A DNA stretch of 64,000 nucleotides, taken from NCBI RefSeq assembly GCF_031846585.1, contig NZ_JAVRHK010000005.1:124001-188000 (forward strand), written 5' to 3'. Source of the DNA: Autumnicola musiva. GTDB lineage: Bacteria; Bacteroidota; Bacteroidia; Flavobacteriales; Flavobacteriaceae. Below are positions 17,621 through 27,837 of this stretch, in pieces. Position 1 is the first letter of the stretch, and the number at the start of each line of letters is the position of its first letter. The notes below the pieces were generated by a model that was not told where the DNA came from, searched no databases, and saw only the letters and a program-made list of their open reading frames with translations. Both the position numbers and the translations under genes were made by a program.

Positions 17621-20600
17621 CTACCGATAGATTATCCTGCGTATTTTTATGTCTTCCTGCCCATCTTTGGTGGTAAATATTTGCAGAATATAAACTGCTG
17701 TCTCCAGTTCTCCAATATCCATATTATACTCCTGCCCTGGTTGTTCCTCCTTAAATTGCCTTTCAAGCAAATACCTGCCTCGCATGTCGAAAACAAGAAT
17801 TTTGTCAATAATTACATTTGCAGGCGCACTGACTTTGAATCGCCCATTGTTCGGGTTTGGATATACCCGGATAAAATCCCACTCTTTCGGCTCACAAAGG
17901 CCGGGAGCGGCTTCCACCAATACCGAAATATTAACGGTTGTGCTGTTTCCACTTTCATCGGCCACCCTTACTTCAACATTATTCTCTCCAACATTTTTAC
18001 AGGTAAAACGTGAAGGCGCAAATTCGAACTCCATTTCACCGGAACAGTTATCTGTAATATTAAGCGACTCCCGAATTATTTCTTCGGTTATCGTAGCCTG
18101 CCCATTTTCATTTAGCTGAAGTGTTATAGTGCCAGTCTCTACTTGCGGGCCGATATTATCTACTACGGTTACCGAAAATTCACAAAAGCTTTCCTGTTCG
18201 TTTTCGGTATAATAAAATCTTTGCCTGCTCACTCCAATATCTGCACAGGTATAAAGGCTTTGGCTAAGTCTTAGTTCCCCCTGTGGATTTCCAGTGTAAA
18301 CATCGTTAATGTTAATAACAGCTTCACCATTTTCATCCAGTTCCAGTATTATATCATCTACACAGCTTACATTACCACCATCATTATTGCCGCTTACAGT
18401 CACAATGGCCTGGCAGCTATCAGTATTTCCTGAAGCATCGGTTACGGTAAGTGTAACTATATTTTCTCCAGCGTCTGCTGTAGAGAAATTTGTCTGATCA
18501 ATGCTCATGCTGGTAATTCCGCAATTATCGGAAGAGTTAAGATTAATTTCTTCCGCAGTAAGAACTGCTGTGCCGTTCACCAGTGTTAGATCCATACTAT
18601 TCACACAATTTGCCACAGGAGCAATATTGTCCTGCAATACAACTTCTATGCTACAGCTACCATTCAAAGCTCCGGAGTAAGTAAGTTCTATAAAATTATT
18701 ATTTCCGAGATCGGAACAATCAAATCCCAGATTGTTCGCAGTAACATTTATATTATCAGATTTTAAAACATACAAATCTGATAGGGTGACATCGGCAGTG
18801 CCATTTTCATCCAGCTCAACCATAATTACTTCCCTGCATTCTATAAAATCATCGGCATCATTGGGTATTACGGTGATTGTAACTGTAGCTTCATTGGATT
18901 CGCCTTCCCCGTCACTGGCATAATAGGTAAAACTATCTTCGCCGGAGAATTCGGGATTGGGCGTATAGGTAAACGAGCCGTTAGGGAGTAAATCAAGAGA
19001 ACCGTTGGTTACAGAAGATACTTCATAAACTACAAGGTTGTCCCCGTCAGGATCTTCATCGTTAGCCCGCAGTCCATCGGCGGCATTCACCTCAAGCGTT
19101 TCCCCCTGCTGCACTACATAATTATCGTTACGGGCAGTAGGTGGCACATAATTTACGGTTATAGTCACTGTAACTGTTTCAGAAACATCCCTTCTGTCGG
19201 TTACATAATATGTAAAGGAATCTATCCCTGTAAAGCCGGAATTTGGAATATAGCTAAAAGCACCGTTAGTACTAAATCCAAGTGATCCGTTTTCGGTGCT
19301 TCTCACAATGCGTCCAAAGATAGCTTCGCCGTCAGGATCGTAGTCATTTTCCAAATAACCGGATACAGACACATCCAGGGTTTGGTTCTGGTCTACCTGG
19401 TATTCATCAGGAACAGCTACCGGGGCATTATTTAGGATTACCTGGTTTACATTAATAGTCACAGTGGCGATATTAGATTGGCCTTCATCATTGGTGAGGT
19501 GATAGGTGAACCTTTCTTCGCCTGAAAAATCTGGATGAGGGGTGTAAACAAAAGAACCATCAGTTCTTAGCAGCAGCGAACCATTGCTCACTCCTTCAAT
19601 ACTAACCACCTCATAAGTGTTATCACCATAGAGTACATCATTTGCCAATACACCATCCTCAAATCCTACATCAAGAATCACTCCCTGTTCTGTATTATAA
19701 GAATCGTCATTTGCCACAGGTGCCATATTTTCCCCGGGAACATTGATAAGCACCGTCGCGATACCAGAAGTATTTTCACCGTCATTCAGGCGGTATGTAA
19801 AGGAATCCTGTCCTGTAAAACCCTCTGCAGGTTTATAAGAAAAAGAACCATTGGGGCTCATATCCAATGTCCCCTCAGAAGGTTTAATTATTTCAATTTG
19901 AGGAACTCCTAATCCATTAAAATCATCATTAGCCAAAATTCCGATTCCTTCAGGAGCTAGAAACAATTCTGTATTGTCTTCAACAAAATATTCATTATCC
20001 CTTGCCACCAATCCCTCCGGATTATCTCCCGGTACGGTAACCATAAAATCACAGGAAACCTGATTTCCGTTGGCATCGCTCACGGTAATATTTACAGGAG
20101 TATCTTCAGTAATTGGCGTAGCAAATTCCGGCGTTTGCGTAACGGTAAAATTCCGGTCACAAAAATCCAGGTTGTAACGGGTAAGATAACTGCCAATAAT
20201 ATAGCCTAACTGAGGGTCATAATCTGCCTCTTCAACAGCCGGCGGACAGTTAAGCGCATCTGGCAGCGAGATATCCAGGCTAATATCTACATAACAATTC
20301 ATGGTCTCGCCCATAGTGGTTGTAGCGATCATCGTTACCCGCGTATCCTCGTAAATTGAGGAGCCGGGAGTTGGCAACTGCGTTATACTGGCAGGAATGT
20401 TTGTAGTAACCTCATCTGTAAAATCGGGAATGGTAAAAGTGCAATATCCATCGAGGCTGCCCTCCTGCGGTCCCGGACAGTCAGTAATTTCCAGCGGAAC
20501 ATCTGTTGCTTCCTCTGTAAGGCTAAGTTGAAAACTGCAATTATCGCCATTTCCTGAAGCGTCTGTCACCGTAAAAGAAATCGGCTGACTTTCAGAAATA

Positions 20601-23600
20601 ACATCTCCCGGGGCAGGAGTTTGAACTATAGTAAGCTCTTCTTCTGAAGTACAATTTTCTGAAAATTCAAGCTCATCCCTGTAATCGGGCAATGTGTAAC
20701 CCACTTCAGGGTTGAAAATTGCCGTTTTCGGGGCGGGACAATTTACAACAGGAATATTATTGCCTGTAAGGTTAAGAACGAACGTACAGGAATCACTCTG
20801 GTCTCCTAAATCTGCCGAAATAAATATGATATCACTGGGAGTGGTGATTATACTTCCCGCTTCAGGAGATTGATAAAATTCTGCCTGCGGAAATTGTTGC
20901 TGCAATGCTATTGTATAATCGGGTACCTCAAATTGGCAGTTTTCGTCAAACATTTCCTCCTGAGTTCCCGGACAGACTATATCCAGCAGCTGCTCTTCTT
21001 CCTCTAAACCAAGCTGAAAACTGCAGGTTTCCGTATTTTCTGAAGAATCTTCTACAGTAAAAATAACCGGCTGACTTTCGTAAATAATATCCCCCGGATT
21101 AGGAGTTTGGGTGATAATAAGATTTTCTTCGGAAGTACAATTATCTGAAATTTCCAATTCATCACGATAATCGGGCACCTCAAAACCAACTGCAGGATCA
21201 AAAGTTAGTATTCGGGGAGCAGGACACGAAACCTGCGGTGCAGTTAAATCCTGAAGGTTAAGTTGAAAAGTACAGGAATCGCTCTCATCATCACGCGTGG
21301 CAAAAATAGTAACAGCGGTACTGGAGGAAATAAAGGCTCCGGCTTCAGGCATTTGTGAAAATTCTGCCTGTGGAAATTGTTGCTGCAATGCCACTGTATA
21401 ATCTGGCACCTCAAATAGACAATTTTCGCCAAAGTTATTCTCCTGGGCTGCGGGACAGCTAATTTCAAGTGGCTGCTCTTCTTCCCCTAAGCTAAGTAAA
21501 AAACTGCAATCTTCAATATTTCCTGAAGCATCTGTAACGGTAAAGATAATCGGCTGATTTTCAGAAATCACATTTCCAGGTGCAGGAGTCTGTATAAGGT
21601 TTTGCCTTAATTCTTCTTCGGAAGTACAATTATCGGAAACTGCTACTTCTCCCCGGTAATCAGGAACGGTAAAACCTTCTTCCGGATTGATATTTACCAT
21701 TTTTGGGCTGGGGCAGTTTATTACGGGATCTTCATTATCTGTAACTGTTACGAGAAAACTGCATTCTGCAGAATTACCTTCTTCATCCGTTGCCCGGTAT
21801 TTAACTTCTGTTTCTCCTAACGGAAAAGTTTCCCCGGAAGCATAACCACTGGTAAGTACAGGAGTTAAATCTTCCCCGGAATTATCTGAAATCTCAGGAA
21901 GCTCATAAGTCACCGGCGCACCACAGATACCAGGGTTTGAATTTTCAATAATATCTTCCGGACAATTTATTACGGGTGCCTCTAAATCAATATTTTCAGT
22001 AATAGTTACTGTAAATGTACATCTGGCGGTATTTCCTGAAGCATCTGTGACCTCATAGGTTACATCTGTATTTCCTACGGAGAAAACTTCTCCGGAAGCA
22101 GGACCTTCTGTTTGAACTATGCTGGAATTTTGGCAATTATCATTGAAGGTTGGTTCATCATAATCTACAATTCTTCCTGTTTCTCCAAAATCTATGGTAA
22201 ACTCCTTATCTTCAGCACACTCTATTTCCGGATCTTTATCATCTGTAACTGTGATTACAGCAAGACATTCAGAAAACAAACCTGTTTGCTTATCCGTCAC
22301 CCGAAGTGTTACCTCAACATCACTTCCGGCATCCGAACAGTCAAAACTTGCCTGACTAAGATTTAAAATTACATTATTTAGGTCCGGATCTGAACCATAA
22401 ATTTCCTCCGCACTAATTTGCGCCTGTCCGTTTTCATCCAGATAAACAATTTGATCGTTGCAATTGGCTATAGGTGGTGTCTCCTCTTCTTCAACAGCCA
22501 CCATAAATGTACAGGTACCTTCATTACCGGCATCATCTGTTGCTGTAATGGTAACCTCTGATGTTTCTGTTATAGGAGTGTTTGCCGGTGGATCCTGAAT
22601 TATTTCTAAGTCATCATCACAATTGTCTGCTGCGGAAATATTGGGGATGAAATTTGGCAAATTATAGGTCTCTCCTTGAGCCAGTATTACCGGCTCAGGA
22701 GTAGGACAATTGGAAACCGAAGGATCTGTTACATCATCTAAAATAACCTCAAAATTGCAATCGCCAATAAAACTCCCTCCTTCTCCATCATAAACATTAA
22801 TTTCCACGTTTAGAATGTCTCCGTTGCGACTAATTGACTCTTCAAAAAACGGCTCGTTCTCGAAATTTTCAAATTCGCTTAAATAAGTAGTAAAATCTGT
22901 TTCTTCATAATTACAATCTTCACCCAAAGCTAAAGCCGAAATTTCATTTTGATCGGTACAGGAAAAACTCGGTGTAATTTCTTCTTCAATAATTACTTGA
23001 AATGTACAGGCTTCTGATTCATTACCGGCTTCATCAATTGCGATGATAGAAACTTCCGTAGTTTCTGTAATTATCTGCTCAGCCGATGGATTTTGCCGAA
23101 AAGTTAAAGTTCCTCCACAATTATCGGAAGCATCAAATTCATTAAGATTATAAAATTCCGGTAATTCATATCCGCTGTCTTGAAAAAAATCCTCTTCAAA
23201 ACAGGAAATTTCAGGAGGTGTTTCGTCCCAGATAATAGAAAAATCATTAGAGGCCGAGTTATCTTCGCAATCTATATTGGATGCCACTCCAGCCGGAATA
23301 TCTAAAGTTGCTGGTTCACATTGGTTATTAATAGTTAATTCAGCAGTAAAAGTATCGGGAAGGCGGTTGTAGAATTCTAGATCAAACTCAAAATTATAGG
23401 AGAATGATCCTGTTATAGTAGCATTATTTACATATAACCTTCCACAACGATCCAAAGCCAAATCTAAGGGTAAATTTACATTATTTGAAATAGCGTCCCT
23501 GTAACCGAAATTTGAATCAAAAACTTTAACATCAAAAGTTCCCCCGCTAATATTGTTTAATGTTGCTAGAATGTCAAATGGATTAGTTCCTTCGAGATTG

Positions 23601-24631
23601 AGGATATCTGTTATATTAATATCATCACCAAAATCGGCAATGTAAACAAAACCATAATTATCTATTGCGATACTACCGGGTGAATCTATGTTATCTTGGA
23701 AAACTTCACTTCGCTCATCATAAATTGCAGTCTTAGGCTCACTCACGTCAAAAACCTGCACCCGCCCGTTATTTCTTCCCAGATCAGCTACATATAGTAA
23801 GCCTTGGTTATCTAATGTTAGCCGGTATGGAGTATCAAATTTATCGTTATCCGACCTCCCGTAAAACTCGTAAAATTCATCATTTGAATAATAAATTTTT
23901 ACCCGACTTCGTTCAACAACTCCGGCATTATTACCATTGTAATAATCTGCTATATATAAGTTATCATCTAAATCAAAGTCCAATCCCATTGGACCATAGA
24001 ACGAATCTCTACCAGTTCCGGAATAACCTGATCCCAAATTTTTAGCGGATAATGGAATACCATCTTCTGAAAAGGCATATATTTTTCTTGCGCCATTATC
24101 TGCTACAAAAATTTCATCATTACTATTTATAGCAATATCCAAAGGTGAATCAAATTCATTTCCATCAACAGGAAAAATTTCCTCTATACCTTCTGAAGTA
24201 TACTTTCTAATACCATTCCCGAAGGTGAGAATAAAGATTTCGTCCCTGCTATTTACATCAACAGCTATAGGAATACTGTTTAATTTATCCTCGTAACCCC
24301 CGGAAATCACATCAGGTAAACCTAAACCAAAGTCATTTATATAAAACTCATTAATACGAGAGAAATCTGGCGTTTCTATATAGAAATTAGATAAAGTTCC
24401 CCCAGCAATATTGACATCAGATTCTTCAAAATAGTTAATCGGCTGATCAAATTCAAAAGTAAGAGGTACTGGATTTTGAGGGGTGAAATTATTTTCTGGA
24501 CTGGAAATACGCACACCATTCTGCCCCGCTACATGCTGAAAGGCAAAGAACAGGAAAAAAAAGGGCATAAGATATCTATACAGAAATATTCTGCAAGAGC
24601 TCAATTTTGTAGGGGAATTGGCGCTAAACAT
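17621..24631 (-). CDS. Giant secreted NHL/HYR/cadherin-like repeat protein with T9SS sorting domain
   Basis: 2336 residues. After the signal peptide (ending near HVAGQ), residues about 110-410 hold NHL/beta-propeller-like repeats (SPLDIAINSNDEIFVADNGA, LTLDNQGLLYVADLG). From about 470 to 1540 there are many HYR-type modules, each with conserved Cys and DNC, TDxxGN and CTF motifs. From about 1560 to 1980 four cadherin/Big-like modules repeat the patterns ANDDSYNTEQG and SFTYxxxD, then more HYR-like modules follow. Residues about 2255-2336 are a type A T9SS sorting domain (VYPNPNNGRFKVSAPAN). The protein should be exported by T9SS and anchored to the cell surface or released; an adhesion role is inferred. 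The second ATG (residue 22) is an alternative start. Confidence 0.9.
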   Translation of the reverse strand: MFSANSPTKLSSCRIFLYRYLMPFFFLFFAFQHVAGQNGVRISSPENNFTPQNPVPLTFEFDQPINYFEESDVNIAGGTLSNFYIETPDFSRINEFYINDFGLGLPDVISGGYEDKLNSIPIAVDVNSRDEIFILTFGNGIRKYTSEGIEEIFPVDGNEFDSPLDIAINSNDEIFVADNGARKIYAFSEDGIPLSAKNLGSGYSGTGRDSFYGPMGLDFDLDDNLYIADYYNGNNAGVVERSRVKIYYSNDEFYEFYGRSDNDKFDTPYRLTLDNQGLLYVADLGRNNGRVQVFDVSEPKTAIYDERSEVFQDNIDSPGSIAIDNYGFVYIADFGDDINITDILNLEGTNPFDILATLNNISGGTFDVKVFDSNFGYRDAISNNVNLPLDLALDRCGRLYVNNATITGSFSYNFEFDLEFYNRLPDTFTAELTINNQCEPATLDIPAGVASNIDCEDNSASNDFSIIWDETPPEISCFEEDFFQDSGYELPEFYNLNEFDASDNCGGTLTFRQNPSAEQIITETTEVSIIAIDEAGNESEACTFQVIIEEEITPSFSCTDQNEISALALGEDCNYEETDFTTYLSEFENFENEPFFEESISRNGDILNVEINVYDGEGGSFIGDCNFEVILDDVTDPSVSNCPTPEPVILAQGETYNLPNFIPNISAADNCDDDLEIIQDPPANTPITETSEVTITATDDAGNEGTCTFMVAVEEEETPPIANCNDQIVYLDENGQAQISAEEIYGSDPDLNNVILNLSQASFDCSDAGSDVEVTLRVTDKQTGLFSECLAVITVTDDKDPEIECAEDKEFTIDFGETGRIVDYDEPTFNDNCQNSSIVQTEGPASGEVFSVGNTDVTYEVTDASGNTARCTFTVTITENIDLEAPVINCPEDIIENSNPGICGAPVTYELPEISDNSGEDLTPVLTSGYASGETFPLGETEVKYRATDEEGNSAECSFLVTVTDNEDPVINCPSPKMVNINPEEGFTVPDYRGEVAVSDNCTSEEELRQNLIQTPAPGNVISENQPIIFTVTDASGNIEDCSFLLSLGEEEQPLEISCPAAQENNFGENCLFEVPDYTVALQQQFPQAEFSQMPEAGAFISSSTAVTIFATRDDESDSCTFQLNLQDLTAPQVSCPAPRILTFDPAVGFEVPDYRDELEISDNCTSEENLIITQTPNPGDIIYESQPVIFTVEDSSENTETCSFQLGLEEEEQLLDIVCPGTQEEMFDENCQFEVPDYTIALQQQFPQAEFYQSPEAGSIITTPSDIIFISADLGDQSDSCTFVLNLTGNNIPVVNCPAPKTAIFNPEVGYTLPDYRDELEFSENCTSEEELTIVQTPAPGDVISESQPISFTVTDASGNGDNCSFQLSLTEEATDVPLEITDCPGPQEGSLDGYCTFTIPDFTDEVTTNIPASITQLPTPGSSIYEDTRVTMIATTTMGETMNCYVDISLDISLPDALNCPPAVEEADYDPQLGYIIGSYLTRYNLDFCDRNFTVTQTPEFATPITEDTPVNITVSDANGNQVSCDFMVTVPGDNPEGLVARDNEYFVEDNTELFLAPEGIGILANDDFNGLGVPQIEIIKPSEGTLDMSPNGSFSYKPAEGFTGQDSFTYRLNDGENTSGIATVLINVPGENMAPVANDDSYNTEQGVILDVGFEDGVLANDVLYGDNTYEVVSIEGVSNGSLLLRTDGSFVYTPHPDFSGEERFTYHLTNDEGQSNIATVTINVNQVILNNAPVAVPDEYQVDQNQTLDVSVSGYLENDYDPDGEAIFGRIVRSTENGSLGFSTNGAFSYIPNSGFTGIDSFTYYVTDRRDVSETVTVTITVNYVPPTARNDNYVVQQGETLEVNAADGLRANDEDPDGDNLVVYEVSSVTNGSLDLLPNGSFTYTPNPEFSGEDSFTYYASDGEGESNEATVTITVIPNDADDFIECREVIMVELDENGTADVTLSDLYVLKSDNINVTANNLGFDCSDLGNNNFIELTYSGALNGSCSIEVVLQDNIAPVANCVNSMDLTLVNGTAVLTAEEINLNSSDNCGITSMSIDQTNFSTADAGENIVTLTVTDASGNTDSCQAIVTVSGNNDGGNVSCVDDIILELDENGEAVININDVYTGNPQGELRLSQSLYTCADIGVSRQRFYYTENEQESFCEFSVTVVDNIGPQVETGTITLQLNENGQATITEEIIRESLNITDNCSGEMEFEFAPSRFTCKNVGENNVEVRVADESGNSTTVNISVLVEAAPGLCEPKEWDFIRVYPNPNNGRFKVSAPANVIIDKILVFDMRGRYLLERQFKEEQPGQEYNMDIGELETAVYILQIFTTKDGQEDIKIRRIIYR
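20881..21490 (-). repeat. Internal duplication (about 483 bp period) inside the giant repeat gene
   Basis: The DNA at 20881 (CTGCCTGCGGAAATTGTTGC and onward) recurs with few changes at 21364 (CTGCCTGTGGAAATTGTTGC), 483 bp or 161 codons apart. In protein terms a two-module unit (VPDYTxALQQQFPQAEF, then VPDYRDELE and NCTSEEEL) occurs at least twice nearly intact, with a more diverged third copy. It marks a recent tandem expansion. Confidence 0.7.
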
Positions 24632-24817
24632 TTGGGGCTTAGGGTATATCCTTAAACCGCTAATATACGTATAGAGAGAGAAGTGGTAAAGGCGATTTTG
24701 TTAAGGTTTCGCCTGCTATATAAAAATAAGAAGTATATTTTCAGGTAGTTAAAAAGCCAGCAATCTTTGGCTCAATTAGCCGGATTGCTCTTTAATCCAT
24801 ATTATTTTAGAAGTTTT

Positions 24818-24863
24818 AGAAAAACCTCCATTTCAGAAATCCATGTCCCTGAAATGGAAGTTT
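24818..24863 (-). terminator. Terminator of the two-component operon
   Basis: Inverted repeat AAACCTCCATTTCAG (24822-24836) / CTGAAATGGAAGTTT (24849-24863), 15 bp with one mismatch. Read on the minus strand it is followed by a T run. It lies just after the response regulator stop at 24888. Confidence 0.8.
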
Positions 24864-24887
24864 CACTAAGAAACTGAAAATCTTAAA

Positions 24888-25610
24888 TTACTCTTCGTCC
24901 TTTTCTTCATTTCTAACCACAAGACGGAATCCCTCCCCATGGATATTAAGAATTTCAACGTTTTCATCTACTTTCAGGTATTTACGAAGCTTGGCAATAT
25001 AAACATCCATACTTCTGGAGGTAAAATAGTTATCATCCCTCCATATTTTAGTCAGGGCAAGTTCCCGTGGCATCAAATCATTCTCATGCAAAGCCAGTAA
25101 TCGCAGCAATTCATTTTCTTTTGGAGACAGTTTTTGAGGCTCCCCGTCATCATAAGTTAAAAACCTTAATTTTGAATTAAGGTGAAATTTACCAATTTCA
25201 AACTCGAACTGCTTACTGTCTGCAACACTGTCTGTAGCTTTGCGTTGCATAATCGCCTTTATTTTCATCAAAAGCACTTCACTGTCAAAAGGCTTGTTCA
25301 GATAATCGTCTGCCCCTACTTTATAACCTTTCAGCACGTCTTCTTTCATGGCCTTGGCGGTGAGAAAAATAATAGGAATTTCCTCATTTTTGTCACGAAT
25401 TTCCTTAGCCAGGGTAAACCCATCCTTATAAGGCATCATAACATCCAGGATACAAAGGTCAAAATCATCTTTTTTAAACTTTTCAAAACCTTCCATCCCA
25501 TTCTTAGCGTGAGTGACTTCATAGTCATTCATAGCCAGGTAATCTTTTAAGACCGTTCCAAAATTCGGATCGTCTTCAACCAACAAAATTTTCTTGTCTT
25601 CAGTTTCCAT
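24888..25610 (-). CDS. OmpR/PhoB-family response regulator
   Basis: 240 residues. Receiver domain (about 5-120): acidic pocket VEDD (11-14), phospho-acceptor Asp56 in LCILDVMMP, Thr84 in FLTAK and Lys106 in LNKPFD. The C-terminal winged helix (about 140-232) has KLSPKENELLRLLALHEN, SRSMDVYIAKLRKYL and the wing GEGFRLVV. It follows the histidine kinase gene with a 3-bp gap and is its partner. The pair resembles RprX/RprY of Bacteroides; the regulon is unknown. Confidence 0.95.
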   Translation of the reverse strand: METEDKKILLVEDDPNFGTVLKDYLAMNDYEVTHAKNGMEGFEKFKKDDFDLCILDVMMPYKDGFTLAKEIRDKNEEIPIIFLTAKAMKEDVLKGYKVGADDYLNKPFDSEVLLMKIKAIMQRKATDSVADSKQFEFEIGKFHLNSKLRFLTYDDGEPQKLSPKENELLRLLALHENDLMPRELALTKIWRDDNYFTSRSMDVYIAKLRKYLKVDENVEILNIHGEGFRLVVRNEEKDEE

Positions 25611-25613
25611 ATA

Positions 25614-27179
25614 TTAAGATATTAGTGGTAATTTAATTATAAATGTGCTTCCTTTTCCTTTTTCACTATCTACGTAAATATCACCGTGATGGTCTTCAAT
25701 AATCTGCCTTGCATAGGCTAACCCCAGGCCGTGCCCTTTTACATTGTGGATATTTCCTGTATGTTCGCGATAAAATTTTTCAAAAATCCTTTTTTGTACA
25801 ATTTTGCTCATTCCGGCACCCTGGTCCCTTATTTTCAAAATGATCTTATCTTTTACATTTTCAGTATAAATATCAATTTTGGGCTCATCTGGTGAATACT
25901 TCACCGCGTTATCCAGAATATTTACTATCACATTGGTAAAATGATCTTCATTCGCCAGAATAGAAGATTTTAAGGCGGCAAAATGGGTTTGAATATATCC
26001 TCCCCGGTCTTCCACAATTAATTCCACATGCGTTACCGCGTCTTCTATAAGGTCATGTAGCTGAAGTCTTTCCTTTTTAAGATCCAGCTCGTTTTTTTCC
26101 AGTTTTGATATACGCAGCACATTTTCTACCTGCGCATGCATACGTTTATTTTCATCCCTTATCATTTTGAGATACCGGGAAACTTTTTCCCGGTCATTAA
26201 TGATTTTTGGATTTTTAATCGAATCCAAAGCCAGATTAATGGTAGCAATTGGCGTTTTGAACTCGTGGGTCATGTTATTGATAAAGTCGGTCTTTATCTG
26301 CGAAATCTGTCTCTGCTTAATAAGTTGTGAAAGGGCGCTGGAGTAGGCAATTACTATTATTAAAGTAAAAATAATAGATAGGGAAGCCATTATTATTACC
26401 GATGATAATACTACTTCCTTCTTTCCTACAAAATTTACCAGCAACCTGTAATTGCTCTTTCCGTTACCATCTACGAATAAAGGAACCCCATACGTCGCAG
26501 CGTGGTCCAGTGAAAAATCCTCGGAATGCAGGTTTGTAGCAATAGAATTGCTAAAAACCGCATATTCAAAACCGGTTTTAATATCCCGCTTTTCCAGCTC
26601 TGCCTGTATAAGTTTCTTTATAGTTTCTTTGCTCACCCGGGTATGTACGGGCAGCTTACTGGTTACATCGGCAATAAGCCGGCGCAATGATTCTTTTTCA
26701 ACATCCTTCATCCGAACCATTCTCTCAATTTGCTCTTCAGCAGTAAGAGATTTATTCTCCAGGCTGTTCTTTACAATATTGGTAACTCTTTTATTGATGA
26801 GTTTTGTAAAAAGAATACTGTCTTCTCCTGAACTTAAAAACCCGGAAGAAATCTTGTAATCTTCTTCCAGTATTGCCTCAGCCTGAAACTGGAATTCATT
26901 TTTGATGTTATCCCTACCCGAACTAAAATATTCCGTAAGTGTAATGCCGTTAAGCGAGCTGTTGCTTTGATCTATAGAATCGAACCGAAACCAGTAACTT
27001 TCCAGTTCCTGATTTTGAATTTCATCAGCCACGTTAAGAAGTACCTGCTTTGCATTGTAGGAAAATTGTTCTTCCCTATCGTCTACTGTACTCTTGATCC
27101 AATATCCCTGCACAAAAATAATACCTATAAGGGAGAGGCTCATTAGAACAACGAGAAGAAAAAATAACTTCTTATTCAT
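25614..27179 (-). CDS. Two-component sensor histidine kinase
   Basis: 521 residues. Transmembrane segments at about 5-27 and 257-280 enclose a periplasmic sensor region of about 230 residues with no recognised fold. The HisKA domain has NNMTHEFKTPIATI with phospho-acceptor His305, and the HATPase_c domain has the N box (Asn424 in ILDNAVKYS), DQGAGMS and GHGLGLAYA. It phosphorylates the response regulator encoded 3 bp downstream. The size and layout resemble RprX-type kinases. Confidence 0.95.
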   Translation of the reverse strand: MNKKLFFLLVVLMSLSLIGIIFVQGYWIKSTVDDREEQFSYNAKQVLLNVADEIQNQELESYWFRFDSIDQSNSSLNGITLTEYFSSGRDNIKNEFQFQAEAILEEDYKISSGFLSSGEDSILFTKLINKRVTNIVKNSLENKSLTAEEQIERMVRMKDVEKESLRRLIADVTSKLPVHTRVSKETIKKLIQAELEKRDIKTGFEYAVFSNSIATNLHSEDFSLDHAATYGVPLFVDGNGKSNYRLLVNFVGKKEVVLSSVIIMASLSIIFTLIIVIAYSSALSQLIKQRQISQIKTDFINNMTHEFKTPIATINLALDSIKNPKIINDREKVSRYLKMIRDENKRMHAQVENVLRISKLEKNELDLKKERLQLHDLIEDAVTHVELIVEDRGGYIQTHFAALKSSILANEDHFTNVIVNILDNAVKYSPDEPKIDIYTENVKDKIILKIRDQGAGMSKIVQKRIFEKFYREHTGNIHNVKGHGLGLAYARQIIEDHHGDIYVDSEKGKGSTFIIKLPLIS

Positions 27180-27246
27180 GACCTCAAAAGTAAGATTTTA
27201 ACATTTAGAGCTCTGAGGGTTTAACCAAATGTTAACAGACTTTAGA

Positions 27247-27837
27247 CTAATTTTTACCTGACTTTAAGATAATGTCGTGAAGATTTTCTACGTGCCGTCC
27301 CGTTTGCTCCCGATGAAGATTTTCAATTTCAAAATCGGCCAATTTTCTTTTCTTTTCGTCGCTCCATTGATTGTTCATCCGGGCTTCAATTTCTTCTACT
27401 GAACTCTGATCCCTTTCCCGAAGGCGCTTAATTTTTTCTTCATAAGGTGCGGTTACCAGGATTGTTAGATCACAATTTTTATAGCCATCTTTTTCAAATA
27501 AAATTGCAGCTTCATAAATCACATAGGGGGCATCCTGAAGAGATTGCCAGTTCTTAAAATCCCGGGCCACCGCAGGATGAATTATATCATTGAGCAGGTT
27601 GAGCTGTGTTGAGTTATTAAAAACTTTGGAAGCAATATATTTCCTATCGGGCAGTCCGTCTTTATAAGATGCTTCCCCAAAAAGATTTATAATCTTATCC
27701 CTGATTTCTTCAGAAGTATTCATCAACCTTCTTGCAGCATCGTCTGCAATGTACAAAGGTATTCCCAACTCTCGAAAAAAACCTGCTACAGTGGTTTTTC
27801 CACTTCCTATACCGCCCGTAAGTCCTACTACCATCAT
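27247..27837 (-). CDS. coaE: Dephospho-CoA kinase
   Basis: 196 residues, the usual size. The P-loop GLTGGIGSGKTTVAG lies at residues 5-19; YIADDAARRLM and HPAVARDF are also typical. It catalyses the last step of coenzyme A synthesis, ATP-dependent phosphorylation of dephospho-CoA. The start overlaps the stop of the YbbR gene by 4 bp. coaBC lies 6 kb away in the same block. Confidence 0.95.
   Translation of the reverse strand: MMVVGLTGGIGSGKTTVAGFFRELGIPLYIADDAARRLMNTSEEIRDKIINLFGEASYKDGLPDRKYIASKVFNNSTQLNLLNDIIHPAVARDFKNWQSLQDAPYVIYEAAILFEKDGYKNCDLTILVTAPYEEKIKRLRERDQSSVEEIEARMNNQWSDEKKRKLADFEIENLHREQTGRHVENLHDIILKSGKN

Noticed and set aside
27185..27192. TACTTTTG as a promoter for the histidine kinase gene
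   Set aside because: It matches the -7 consensus but would place the transcript start on the ATG, and no -33 element lies at 20-21 bp (nearest TTTG is 33 bp away).
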